The notes under the pieces were generated by a model. The model was given only the letters and a program-made list of their open reading frames with translations, was not told the origin of the DNA and ran no database searches. A stretch of DNA of 40,539 nt from Anaeroplasma bactoclasticum (lineage in GTDB: Bacteria > Bacillota_I > Bacilli_A > Acholeplasmatales > Anaeroplasmataceae), in NCBI GenBank assembly GCA_023663825.1, contig JAMPGQ010000011.1, positions 1 through 40,539 on the forward strand, written 5' to 3'. Positions 17,101-24,800 of this stretch are shown here, piece after piece. The position numbers and the translations under genes are program-made. Position 1 is the stretch's first letter. Every line of letters starts with the position of its first letter.

Positions 17101-18838
17101 ACGAAAGATAGATAACTATGCATTCTATGGTTGTGAGAATCTAACAAGTGTAACTATTGGTAAAGATGATATTACAAGAATAGGGAATGGCGCGTTTTAT
17201 GGATGTAATGGTCTAACTAGTATCACAATTCCATTTGTTGGAGAAAGCTTAACTGGAACAACAAATACGCATTTTGGTTATATTTTTGGAGCTTTCTCCT
17301 ATAGTGATAATTCTAGTTATGTCCCAAGTAGTTTAAAAGAAGTAGTGATACTTGGAGGAGAAAGTATAAAAGAATCTGCCTTCTATAGATGTAGCAATCT
17401 AACAAGCGTAGAGATACCAAATAGTGTAGAAAGTATAGGAGCAAATGCCTTCTATAGTTGTAGCAATCTAACAAGTATAGTAATACCAAATAGTGTCACA
17501 AGCATAGGGTCATCTGCCTTCGGGAATTGTAGCAGTCTAGAAAATGTCTACTATGAAGGAACAATAGATGATTGGTGCAATATTAGTTTTGTAAATTATT
17601 CTTCTAATCCAATGTCATATGCAAGTCATTTCTATATGCGAAATAGTAATGATGAATGGGAAGAAGTAACAAGTATAGAGATATCAAATGGAGTAACAGA
17701 AATAGGAGAATATCATTTCAATAAATTTACTAATGTTACATCAATTGTAATTCCAAACAGTGTGACAAGTATAAGAGAGGGCGCATTCTATGGTTGTAGT
17801 AGTTTAACAAGTATCACAATTCCATTTGTAGGAGAAAGCTTAACTAAAACAAATAATACACATTTTGGTTATATTTTTGGAGCTTCCACTTATAGTGGCA
17901 ATTCTAGTTATGTCCCAAGTAGTTTAAAAGAAGTAGTAATACTTGGTGGAGAAATCATAGAAGAGGATGCATTCTATGGTTGTAGTAGTTTAACAAGTAT
18001 CACAATCCCAAATAGCGTCAAAAGCATAGGGGCATCTGCCTTCTCTGCTTGTTATAAACTAATAGAAATCTATAATTTATCTTCCTTAAATATAGTCAAA
18101 GGTAGTACAGGTAATGGATATGTTGGCTATTATGCAAAAGTAATACATACAGCAATAGAAGAAAGCAATCTAATTGAAAAAGATAATTATATATATTTTA
18201 AAGATGCTGAAAATAAATATTATCTTGTAGAGTATAAAGGAACAGATACAGAATTAGTATTACCAAATGATATAGAAGGAAATACATATGAAATCAATCA
18301 ATATGCCTTCGAGAATTGTAGTTATTTAACAAGTATCACAATTCCAGAAAGTGTAACAAGTATAGGGTCATCTGCCTTCGAGAATTGTAGTTATTTAACA
18401 AGTATCACAATTCCAGAAAGTGTAACAAGTATAGGGTCATCTGCCTTCGCTTTTTGTAGTAATCTAAAAAGTATAATAATTCCAAGTAGTGTAACAAGCA
18501 TAGAAGCTTTAACATTTTATGGCTGTCTGAGGTTAGAAAGTGTCACAATTCCAAATAGTGTGACAATAATAAAAGAGCATGCCTTCAATAATTGTAATAG
18601 TCTGGAAAGTATTACAATTCCAAATAGTGTGACATTCATAGAACCATTCGCTTTCAGCAATTGTCAAACATTAAAAGAAGTATACTATAAGGGTACTTCA
18701 TCTGAATGGAGTAATATGCCTATAGGCACAGGTAATTCCAGATTAATTGATGCCACTCTTTATTATTATTCTAACACACAACCAACAGAAGAAGGTAACT
18801 ATTGGCATTATGTTGATGATGTAATAACCATGTGGTAA
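14189..18838 (+). CDS. Large BspA-like leucine-rich-repeat surface lipoprotein
   Basis: 1549 residues. The signal peptide 'MHKKVKKFLGITILLLGFIC' ends in lipobox LTSC with C25, so the protein is lipid-anchored outside the cell. Residues 25-300 hold six CxxC pairs (CDFC, CKEC, CETC, CEKC, CSLC, CKIC) in repeats with 'HNFGDWEITKEPTYTTPG' character. From about 310 on there are many LRR_5 units of roughly 23 residues (for example 'AFYGCSSLTSITIPNSV.SIG'), ending in a C-terminal cap 'EGNYWHYVDDVITMW'. BspA-type LRR proteins mediate adhesion to host or other bacteria; that role here is inferred. GGAAAGGA precedes the ATG. Long internal DNA repeats suggest growth by duplication. Confidence 0.92.
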   Translation: MHKKVKKFLGITILLLGFICILTSCGNTDSSKEKCEHNYSKYVGNKEGHYGVCDFCQQHSEVVPHNFGDWEITKEPTYTTPGSKARQCKECEYVEEDSVLEKACDHGSYTSWKVTIRPSLTSVGNLQRQCETCLKIFDFELPKLNETDYKFQEDKSDCISGTRQVYTYEKDGEKFDFEEYLQAEGHSYTVEWEWNENMATATFTCEKCNDVQTRIEYAYVTGDSTICTEKMLEVTIEFENKIYTETKPFEHSFQEEWETDGINHWHQCSLCGMKNNDVKPHEYEDGKCKICKTEYYTDGLEFTIDYFSENNDYEVSLKDGYNPESIVIPQKYKNKDVIAIKGYAFYNCTNLKNITLPNTIKNIGEGAFSGCINLTSINLPNTLESIWDNAFYNCTSLTEITIPSGVKYIGGGTFEKSGLKTISLHKEIQEIRGDAFKNCINLTEVIIGTKGNILETCNLEWIGRDAFYNCSSLKNIYLPKSIEKIESSAFKGCHLDNVYFKSNNANDWLGITFSDLEANPIYMADHFQTWQTSISGFGEPEEIHLSSSNIKVNIKDYAFAGLKNVDRIYIDNANVGRYAFYNAKGEIFFGKISSIGDYAFAKTEIHRVDLDSMEIYTPIGNYAFMECLNLETATATDSAITLPANIFDGCSKLKTVTMSMRLLTDLSDSFASGIEYLHLKQFAFREEGYSARYTSLKTIYWQGLYMIQSNIYNYFSNAQEFVFMGTIEDWCRVDISDASYNPIHNFPSFKVLNEDGLPEELSKNVVIPEGTIKIGEHTFDGVDIKSIVLPSTLKTIGNCAFQNCTNLFEIYNLSSLSIEKGSTANGYVGYYALAIANTLESLRENNDGFIFLKNETTTEYYLLGYEGTEKDLVLPNRAESDSHAYGYSIVANAFEGLDITSVVVLNKGIKIGKGAFRGCDNLESITLQFVGESLTGTTNTHFGYIFGATNYSENKTFVPTSLTEVIITGAVRKIDNYAFYGCENLTSVTIGKDDITRIGNGAFYGCNGLTSITIPFVGESLTGTTNTHFGYIFGAFSYSDNSSYVPSSLKEVVILGGESIKESAFYRCSNLTSVEIPNSVESIGANAFYSCSNLTSIVIPNSVTSIGSSAFGNCSSLENVYYEGTIDDWCNISFVNYSSNPMSYASHFYMRNSNDEWEEVTSIEISNGVTEIGEYHFNKFTNVTSIVIPNSVTSIREGAFYGCSSLTSITIPFVGESLTKTNNTHFGYIFGASTYSGNSSYVPSSLKEVVILGGEIIEEDAFYGCSSLTSITIPNSVKSIGASAFSACYKLIEIYNLSSLNIVKGSTGNGYVGYYAKVIHTAIEESNLIEKDNYIYFKDAENKYYLVEYKGTDTELVLPNDIEGNTYEINQYAFENCSYLTSITIPESVTSIGSSAFENCSYLTSITIPESVTSIGSSAFAFCSNLKSIIIPSSVTSIEALTFYGCLRLESVTIPNSVTIIKEHAFNNCNSLESITIPNSVTFIEPFAFSNCQTLKEVYYKGTSSEWSNMPIGTGNSRLIDATLYYYSNTQPTEEGNYWHYVDDVITMW
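16973..17883 (+). repeat. Three copies of a 59-base repeat within the LRR gene
   Basis: Nearly identical 59-base stretches lie at 16973-17031, 17234-17292 and 17825-17883, each encoding 'FVGESLTGTTNTHFGYIFGA' or a close variant. The second and third copies stay similar for about 70 further bases ('NSSYVPSSLKEVVILGGE'). These are domain-scale duplications beyond the ordinary LRR period. Confidence 0.85.
18305..18449 (+). repeat. Exact 69-base tandem duplication (one LRR unit)
   Basis: Bases 18305-18373 are repeated without change at 18374-18442, and seven further bases (18443-18449) start a third copy before it diverges. Sixty-nine bases is 23 codons, one LRR_5 repeat, so gain or loss of a unit keeps the frame. 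Perfect identity at silent positions points to a recent duplication. Confidence 0.9.
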
Positions 18839-19181
18839 TTTCTAGTAATAAATGGTTTTAGTCATTAAATTAGAAATTATATATTTTTATAATTTGGTAG
18901 TGAATTAATTTTGAAATTGATTCAAAGTAGGTTAATTTAATATACTTAAAAAAATCCATGGAGTAAAAATTCATGGATTTTAGTACATATAAATAGTGTA
19001 GTCACTCTTAAGTATAACACCTTAATTTAGGATTTGGCCTAATTTTGCAAGAATTTAAGTTCAACTATTAACAGTGAAATTTACTTTTTCAATTAACTTG
19101 ATTTTAAATTTCGAAGTAATTACCTTTATTTTCTCTTTGTTTTGTTGTAAAATGATAGTATGTGTTTAGGAGGCTTTTTAT
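18839..19181. other. Intergenic region after the LRR gene with one hairpin
   Basis: 343 AT-rich bases without a convincing gene. The only clear structure is a hairpin, AAAATCCATG (18951-18960) with CATGGATTTT (18972-18981), lying 112 bases after the LRR stop. It is a possible terminator, though a T run is short. The strong ribosome binding site TTTAGGAGGC for the next gene lies at 19165-19174. Confidence 0.6.
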
Positions 19182-20939
19182 ATGAACGAGTGGAATTTAG
19201 GATTAATTTATAAAAATCATGAAGATTTTTTGAAGGAATTAGGTGAATTTCCCAAAGAGATTGAGTTAGCAGAAGGATTAAAGGGCAAGCTAAACTCTTT
19301 AGAAGGTATGTTAGAATATGAACGTGTAATGAAAATCATAGATGAAAGAATTGAAAGATTGTTTTGTTATGCATCTATGAAACACGATTTAAACCAAAAG
19401 GATACTAAGGCAAGTGAGGATTATCAAAGAGTATATCAGTTATTTAATGAATTATTAAGCAAGACAGCCTTTATTAATCCCGAACTTTTATCTAATGATA
19501 AAGCTAAGCTTTTTGAATACTTAAAAAATGAGAGATTAAAGAAGTATCACTACAAATTAGATCAATTATTCCGTAGCCAGGATTTTTATTTAGATGCTAA
19601 GAGTGAAGAACTTATGGCAAACTATGGGGAAGCCACAGGAGACTTTAATAGATTATATGATAAGCTTGCCGTTTCTGATAGAGAAGGAGTAGAGGTTGCT
19701 CTTTCTACAGGTGAGGTATTATCAATTAATGAATCTAATTTCCAGTATTATTTAGGTATTCTATCAAATCAAGAGGATAGACGAATTGTATTTGAAGCAA
19801 TTTATACTTTTTATGAGCATCATAAAAATACCTTTGCTGGAATTTATGATGGTATTATGCAGTCTGAGCTTGCAGATGTAAAGAATAGAGGATATGCATC
19901 TATATTAGAAAGTCATTTATATTATAATGCTATTCCTAAGGAGGTTTTCTTATCTTTAATAGATACTGCAAGAGCGCATAGTGCTCCATTGAAAGAATAT
20001 TATGCCTTACGTAAGAAGTATTTAAAATTAGATACACTTCATACCTATGATCGTTTCTTGAGCTTTGCAGAAAGTAATGAGATTTATACCTATGATGCTG
20101 CTAAGTCTATGGTTTTAGATGCTTGTAAAGCATTAGGAGAGGACTATTATCAGCACGCTTGTAAGGCATTAGAGGATGGAAGAGTTTCTGTATATACAAA
20201 AGATGGAAAGCGTACAGGAGCTTATTCCACAGGATTATATAAGGAAGGAACATTTATTTTATTAAATCATAATGATAATTTAGATAGTGCCTTTACAGTA
20301 GCCCATGAGGCAGGACATTCTATCCATAGCTTATATGCTAATGAGAATCAAGATGAGGTAAACGCAAACTATACAATCTTTGTTGCTGAAATTGCATCAA
20401 CCTTCAACGAGCAATTGTTTTTAGATTATGTGATGAAGCATTCTCATAGTAAGGAGGAAAAGATTGTTGTTTTACAACAGGCTATAGATAATATTGTTTC
20501 AACCTTCTATAGACAAACTCTATTTGCAAACTATGAATATTTAGCTCATAAAATGGTAGAAGAGAGAAAACCAGTTACTGCAGAAGCTTTAAGCGGAATA
20601 ATGACAGAATTATATAAGGATTATTATGGAATTGATTTGAATAATGAACCTTTAAAAAACAATGTGTGGGCTTATATTCCACATTTCTTTCATACTCCAT
20701 TTTATGTATATCAATATGCAACAAGCTTTGCTGCTAGCTTAGCTATTTATGAAAATGTAAAGAAAAATCCAAAATCTTTAGATAAATATCTTGCAATGCT
20801 TTCTATGGGTGGATCAAATTATCCTGTAGAGATTGTAAAAACTGCTGGAGTAGATTTAACTAAGACAGATGCCTTCTTGGCAGTTGTGAATCGTTTAGAG
20901 GAATTAACGAAGGAATTGAAAAAGCTTTTAGAGGAGTGA
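19182..20939 (+). CDS. pepF: Oligoendopeptidase F, M3 family zinc metallopeptidase
   Basis: 585 residues, normal for PepF. The zinc motif HEAGH is at 375-379 inside 'FTVAHEAGHSIHSLY', and the downstream Glu ligand lies in 'FVAEIASTFNEQL', as expected for M3 peptidases. The C-terminal 'YQYATSFAASLAIYE' and 'SMGGSNYPVEIVKTAGVDL' are typical PepF substrate-channel segments. The enzyme is cytoplasmic and cuts short peptides internally, serving peptide nutrition and turnover. Its stop TGA is followed after one base by the E1-patatin gene, whose ribosome binding site GAGGAG lies inside pepF. Confidence 0.95.
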   Translation: MNEWNLGLIYKNHEDFLKELGEFPKEIELAEGLKGKLNSLEGMLEYERVMKIIDERIERLFCYASMKHDLNQKDTKASEDYQRVYQLFNELLSKTAFINPELLSNDKAKLFEYLKNERLKKYHYKLDQLFRSQDFYLDAKSEELMANYGEATGDFNRLYDKLAVSDREGVEVALSTGEVLSINESNFQYYLGILSNQEDRRIVFEAIYTFYEHHKNTFAGIYDGIMQSELADVKNRGYASILESHLYYNAIPKEVFLSLIDTARAHSAPLKEYYALRKKYLKLDTLHTYDRFLSFAESNEIYTYDAAKSMVLDACKALGEDYYQHACKALEDGRVSVYTKDGKRTGAYSTGLYKEGTFILLNHNDNLDSAFTVAHEAGHSIHSLYANENQDEVNANYTIFVAEIASTFNEQLFLDYVMKHSHSKEEKIVVLQQAIDNIVSTFYRQTLFANYEYLAHKMVEERKPVTAEALSGIMTELYKDYYGIDLNNEPLKNNVWAYIPHFFHTPFYVYQYATSFAASLAIYENVKKNPKSLDKYLAMLSMGGSNYPVEIVKTAGVDLTKTDAFLAVVNRLEELTKELKKLLEE

Positions 20940-20940
20940 T

Positions 20941-22464
20941 ATGATGGAAGAGCGTTCCATTCCTATATTAGGAGAAAAAACAATAGAATATCTAAAGCAT
21001 TCCCATATTGCTGTCTTTGGCTTGGGTGGTGTTGGAGGTTACGTGGTAGAAGCCTTGGCTAGACAAGGTGTAGGGAATTTTACCATCGTTGATTTTGATA
21101 TTATCCAGCCGTCAAATAAAAATAGACAGATACTTGCGTTAGAATCTACTATGGGTCATTCAAAAATTGAAGTCTGTGGAAGTCGTATTCTAGATATCAA
21201 TCCGAATGCAAAGGTTCATGCCTATGATTTGAAAATTGATGCTGAAACTATCAAACAAATTGATTTTAGTCAGTTTGATTATGTGGTAGATTGTATTGAT
21301 GATGTGAAGGGCAAGCTTGCCATTATCAAAACTGCTAAGGAGTATGGTAAAAAAATTATCTCCTCTTGTGGCACGGCAAACAAGCTTGATCCAACAAAAT
21401 TTCAAATTAAAGATATTTCTAAGACCTCAATGTGTCCTCTTGCTAAAAAGCTTAGATTAGAATTAAAACAATTACAAATAGAAGATGTTGAAGTGCTTTT
21501 TTCTACCGAGGAGCCAATTGTTAAAGAATTTGAAAATCTTCCTACTGTGTCCTTTGTTCCAAGTGTTGCAGGTTTATTAATTGCAGGACATATTATTTTA
21601 AAACTGCAAGAAGAGGTAAAGAAGGATAGAATACACCTCGTTTTAGAGGGCGGTGGAATGAAGGGAGTATATACTGCAGGCGTATTAGATTTTTTCTTAG
21701 AACAAAATCTAGAATTTGATGCCATCTATGGTGTTTCTGCTGGAGCTTGCGTAGGCGCTAGCTTTGTTTCAAAACAAAAAACTAGAGGATTTCATTCTTT
21801 AGTTGATTATGTAGATGATCCTGCCTGTGTTTCTAAAAGAAGTCTTGCAAGGACAGGAAATTATTTTAATAAGGAATTCGTATACTATAAAATTCCTAAT
21901 GAACTTATTCCTTATGATTTTGAGGTAGCACATCAAAACCCTTATAAGCTTTATGCAACGGTAACCAATGTCGAAACAGGAAAGGCAGAATACTATCCAT
22001 GTCTAGATTATAAGAAGGATATAGAATATATTTGTGCTTCTTCAAGTCTTCCTATGCTTGCTGAAATTCAGTGGATAGATGGTAAGGGATATCTAGATGG
22101 TGGTATTGCAGATTCTATTCCTTATTTAGAGGCAAAAAAGAATGCAAAGAGATGCGTAATTGTTATGACAAAGCCTAAAGGATATCTTTGCCAAAAACAA
22201 AATGCAATTCTTGCAAAGGCTATAAAATTAAAATATAGAAAATACCCAAAGCTACTGATGGCCTTAGAACATCGTCATGTGCATTATAATAAAACTTTAT
22301 CCCTTATGGAAAAGGATGAGAATGCATTTATCATAAGACCATCTATTCCTCTTTCAATTGATAGATTAGAAAAGGATAAGAAGAAGCTAGAAGATGCATA
22401 TCAATTAGGATATCAGGATGCAAAAGAATCCTTTGAAAAATTAAAAAAGTTTTTAGAAAAGTAA
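20941..22464 (+). CDS. Fusion: TcdA-type E1 (ThiF/MoeB family) plus patatin-like phospholipase
   Basis: 507 residues in one uninterrupted frame. Residues 1-228 match tRNA threonylcarbamoyladenosine dehydratase (TcdA/CsdL/YrvM): nucleotide loop GLGGVG (27-32), 'DFDIIQPSNKNRQILALEST' (51-70), 'DYVVDCIDD' (113-121), 'KTSMCPLAK' and 'PSVAGLLIAG'. TcdA uses ATP to cyclise t6A37 of tRNA. Residues 231-507 are a patatin-family serine hydrolase of the YjjU type: oxyanion loop 'EGGGMKG' (236-242), nucleophile elbow GVSAG with S266, and DGG with D386, the Ser-Asp dyad. The join falls at 'EEVKKDRIHLVLEGGG' with no internal ATG. GAGGAG gives its ribosome binding site. It is coupled to pepF and followed by a strong terminator. 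Both halves keep their key residues, so both may be active. Confidence 0.9.
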   Translation: MMEERSIPILGEKTIEYLKHSHIAVFGLGGVGGYVVEALARQGVGNFTIVDFDIIQPSNKNRQILALESTMGHSKIEVCGSRILDINPNAKVHAYDLKIDAETIKQIDFSQFDYVVDCIDDVKGKLAIIKTAKEYGKKIISSCGTANKLDPTKFQIKDISKTSMCPLAKKLRLELKQLQIEDVEVLFSTEEPIVKEFENLPTVSFVPSVAGLLIAGHIILKLQEEVKKDRIHLVLEGGGMKGVYTAGVLDFFLEQNLEFDAIYGVSAGACVGASFVSKQKTRGFHSLVDYVDDPACVSKRSLARTGNYFNKEFVYYKIPNELIPYDFEVAHQNPYKLYATVTNVETGKAEYYPCLDYKKDIEYICASSSLPMLAEIQWIDGKGYLDGGIADSIPYLEAKKNAKRCVIVMTKPKGYLCQKQNAILAKAIKLKYRKYPKLLMALEHRHVHYNKTLSLMEKDENAFIIRPSIPLSIDRLEKDKKKLEDAYQLGYQDAKESFEKLKKFLEK

Positions 22465-22487
22465 AAAGCCTCGCTTTGAGGCTTTTT
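22463..22487 (+). terminator. Rho-independent terminator
   Basis: AAAAAGCCTC (22463-22472) pairs with GAGGCTTTTT (22478-22487) around loop GCTTT. It begins inside the stop codon of the E1-patatin gene and may also serve the minus-strand small gene. Confidence 0.9.
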
Positions 22488-22526
22488 ATTCTATGTCAAA
22501 TTCAAAATTAAGAGATGTTTCATGAA

Positions 22527-22697
22527 TTACTTATCACAAACACATAACTCACAGCCACATTCAGCAGCTAGGTGCTGTCCTGCCTTAACACAGGATTCCT
22601 TTGTATTATAGTGAGTATCTAAAACTTCACCATATTGATTTTCGATTTCCCAGTTGTTTTGTTCCTTACAAGGTCTACAGGTAATCTTATCTTTCAT
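22527..22697 (-). CDS. 56-residue cysteine-rich protein, DUF2188-like
   Basis: Reading the minus strand from the ATG at 22697 gives 56 residues ending in TAA. The ribosome binding site GGAAGTGAG (22702-22710) is well placed. The body, 'NNWEIENQYGEVLDTHYNTK' followed by 'ESCVKAGQHLAAECGCELCV', follows the short DUF2188 pattern (W.v...GkVl..h.tKeeAv..a..lA.e.g.elvV). It adds cysteines at 7, 10, 36, 48, 51 and 53, including CRPC and CELC pairs, which suggests metal binding or redox activity. Function unknown. Confidence 0.75.
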   Translation of the reverse strand: MKDKITCRPCKEQNNWEIENQYGEVLDTHYNTKESCVKAGQHLAAECGCELCVCDK

Positions 22698-22828
22698 TTT
22701 TCTCACTTCCTTACACTAATAGTTTGAGATAAAATACTATTGTTAAAATGGAAATAATTAGTAATTGAAAATAAGAAATAGGTTTTTATAAGGAACTAAA
22801 TGGGACTATAGTATATGATTTTTTCTCT

Positions 22829-22888
22829 AATCAAATCCATATTTTTGTTTGATATGGTAATCAAATCCATATTTTTGTTTGATATGGT
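22829..22888. repeat. Exact 30-base tandem repeat upstream of dxs
   Basis: Bases 22829-22858 are repeated exactly at 22859-22888. Each unit holds two overlapping inverted repeats: CCATAT/ATATGG (22837-22842/22852-22857 in the first copy) and ATCAAA/TTTGAT. The second copy shares its last base with the -35 box of the dxs promoter, so the units could be operator sites; a slippage duplication is the alternative. Confidence 0.85.
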
Positions 22889-22916
22889 TGTAATTTTTGT
22901 CTGAAATTAGTATAAT
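22888..22916 (+). promoter_or_regulatory. Sigma-A promoter of dxs
   Basis: TTGTAA (22888-22893), a 17-base spacer and TATAAT (22911-22916), 33 bases before the dxs start codon. The 30-base tandem repeat abuts its upstream edge. Confidence 0.8.
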
Positions 22917-22949
22917 TAAATAGTAACACTTTAGGAAAAGGGTGGACAT

Positions 22950-24788
22950 ATGATAGATTTATTGGAAATCAAAGACCCTTCATTCATAAAGGATATGTCT
23001 ATTAAGGAACTAAAAGAGCTTGCTGGACAGATAAGAGAGTTTTTAGTAGATTCAATTTCTAAGACAGGCGGACATTTAAGTAGTAATTTAGGTGTCGTTG
23101 AAATAACTATCGCAATGTATTATGTATTTGATCCGGAAAAGGATAAATTCTTATTTGATGTGGGGCATCAATCCTACGTTCATAAGATTTTAACGGGGCG
23201 AGCTAAGGACTTTATTCATCTACGACAGTATGGTGGTATGAGTGGATATATCCGACGTGAAGAGTCTAAATATGACATATGGGAATCTGGACATTCTTCA
23301 ACTACGATTTCAGCAATGGCAGGAATGTTACTTGCTAGTGAAGATAAGGAGGAGAAGGTCATCAGTTTGATTGGAGATTCCTCTATAATGAATGGTGTAG
23401 CTTTTGAGGGATTGAATTTCTTGGGATCTCAAAGGAAATTGGCACCAATCATCATTTTAAATGATAATAAAATGGGAATATCAAAATCTGTAGGAGCCTT
23501 ATCTAAAGCTTTTTCTAGGCTTAGAGGAACGCATTTATGGCGTGGATTTAAGCGTGTATTAAATTTCATATTCCCAACCTTCATTACAAACTGGTTTCAT
23601 CAGGTTAAACGTGGTGTAAAGGCATTTATTCAACAGGATAATATTTTTGAGGATTTAGGTTTCGATTATTATGGACCAATTAAAGGAAATGATTTAAGAG
23701 CTTGTATTAAGGCTTTAAAAAGAGTAAAGAAAAATACAGAACCAGTATTATTACATGTAATCACACAAAAAGGAAAAGGATATGTACCATCTGAATTAGA
23801 TCAGGAAGGAAGTTTCCATGGTGTATCCCCATTTGATAAGAGTACAGGTGAACCTTTACAAAAACCTCTAGAAAATGAGCACTCCTATTCAGATTTAGTA
23901 ACACATTACTTGACAAAGAAAAGAGAAGAGAATCCATTCTTTGTTGTAACTCCTGCAATGAAGGCAGGCTCTAAATTAGAAAAATTTGCAGAAAGCTATC
24001 CTAACGATTTTTATGATGTTGGCATTGCAGAAGAGCATGCAGCAGATATGGCTGCAGGTATAGCTTTACAAAATAAAAGAGTTGTATTACTATATTACTC
24101 TACTTTCTCACAACGTGCATTTGATGAGATTCTAAATGATATTGCAAGACAAAACTTACCAGTAATTATAGGAATAGATCGTGCAGGAGTAGTAGGTGAG
24201 GATGGAACTACACATCAAGGAATTTATGATGTGGCTATGTTTGGATTGATGCCTAATGTAAAGATTGCCATGCCTAAGGATGCAAAAGAACTTGTGGGTA
24301 TCTTTAATTATGCATTTACAGAGACTAGTCCTTTTGTAATTCGTTATCCAAGAGGAAAAGTTATTACAGATTTAGATTTTTTAAATGATAAGACAATAAT
24401 TTCTCCAAATTGGGAATATTTAAGGAAGGGTTATGATACGTGTGTTATTTCCTATGGACCGGATTTACTGAGAATTGAGTATCTTATAAATAAAGAGGGT
24501 ATAGATTGTTCAATAGTAAATGCTAGATATATTCGTCCTATAGACAAAGATCTTTTGGAAGATATTTTATCCAATCATAAAAAAGTCCTTATTATTGAAC
24601 AAGTGACTATAAAGGGAAGCTTATATCAAGAAATTATTGAGTATGCTTATCAAAATAAACATCAGACTAAAATAAAATCTATTACCTTTGAAGAAAATGT
24701 CTCTATTCCACATGGTAAAATAGAGGAAGTATTAAATCATTATGGAATGTCTGATGAAGATATTATAAATAAAATACGAGTGGATTAA
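22950..24788 (+). CDS. dxs: 1-deoxy-D-xylulose-5-phosphate synthase
   Basis: 612 residues. Motifs for the thiamine-diphosphate enzyme are 'GGHLSSNLG' (41-48), 'GHQSYVHKILTGR', 'GHSSTT' (114-119), the diphosphate motif 'GDSSIMNGVAFEGLN' (142-156), 'ND..MGIS' and the catalytic 'GIAEEHAADMAAGIA' region. Position 144 is Ser rather than the Gly of the textbook GDG, and the region is divergent as in some Bacillota. The enzyme condenses pyruvate and glyceraldehyde 3-phosphate in the first step of the MEP isoprenoid pathway, and also feeds thiamine and pyridoxal synthesis. AAGGGTGG precedes the ATG. Its stop codon overlaps that of the convergent ispH. Confidence 0.95.
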   Translation: MIDLLEIKDPSFIKDMSIKELKELAGQIREFLVDSISKTGGHLSSNLGVVEITIAMYYVFDPEKDKFLFDVGHQSYVHKILTGRAKDFIHLRQYGGMSGYIRREESKYDIWESGHSSTTISAMAGMLLASEDKEEKVISLIGDSSIMNGVAFEGLNFLGSQRKLAPIIILNDNKMGISKSVGALSKAFSRLRGTHLWRGFKRVLNFIFPTFITNWFHQVKRGVKAFIQQDNIFEDLGFDYYGPIKGNDLRACIKALKRVKKNTEPVLLHVITQKGKGYVPSELDQEGSFHGVSPFDKSTGEPLQKPLENEHSYSDLVTHYLTKKREENPFFVVTPAMKAGSKLEKFAESYPNDFYDVGIAEEHAADMAAGIALQNKRVVLLYYSTFSQRAFDEILNDIARQNLPVIIGIDRAGVVGEDGTTHQGIYDVAMFGLMPNVKIAMPKDAKELVGIFNYAFTETSPFVIRYPRGKVITDLDFLNDKTIISPNWEYLRKGYDTCVISYGPDLLRIEYLINKEGIDCSIVNARYIRPIDKDLLEDILSNHKKVLIIEQVTIKGSLYQEIIEYAYQNKHQTKIKSITFEENVSIPHGKIEEVLNHYGMSDEDIINKIRVD

Positions 24789-24800
24789 TTTTCCACTCGT
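24776..24800. terminator. Bidirectional terminator with both stop codons in its loop
   Basis: ACGAGTGGA (24776-24784) pairs perfectly with TCCACTCGT (24792-24800). The seven-base loop TTAATTT contains TAA for dxs (24786-24788) and, on the other strand, TAA for ispH (24785-24787). A-rich sequence before and TTTTA after allow termination both ways. Confidence 0.88.

Noticed and set aside
20941-22464. E1-patatin gene read as part of a CBASS-type defence operon
   Set aside because: No cyclic-nucleotide synthase (CD-NTase), E2 or JAB-type gene is nearby, and the E1 half resembles TcdA rather than the defence E1 (Cap2). The fusion is reported, but not as a defence system.
22829-22888. Tandem repeat as a minimal CRISPR array
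   Set aside because: The two 30-base units are directly adjacent with no spacer, and there are no cas genes.
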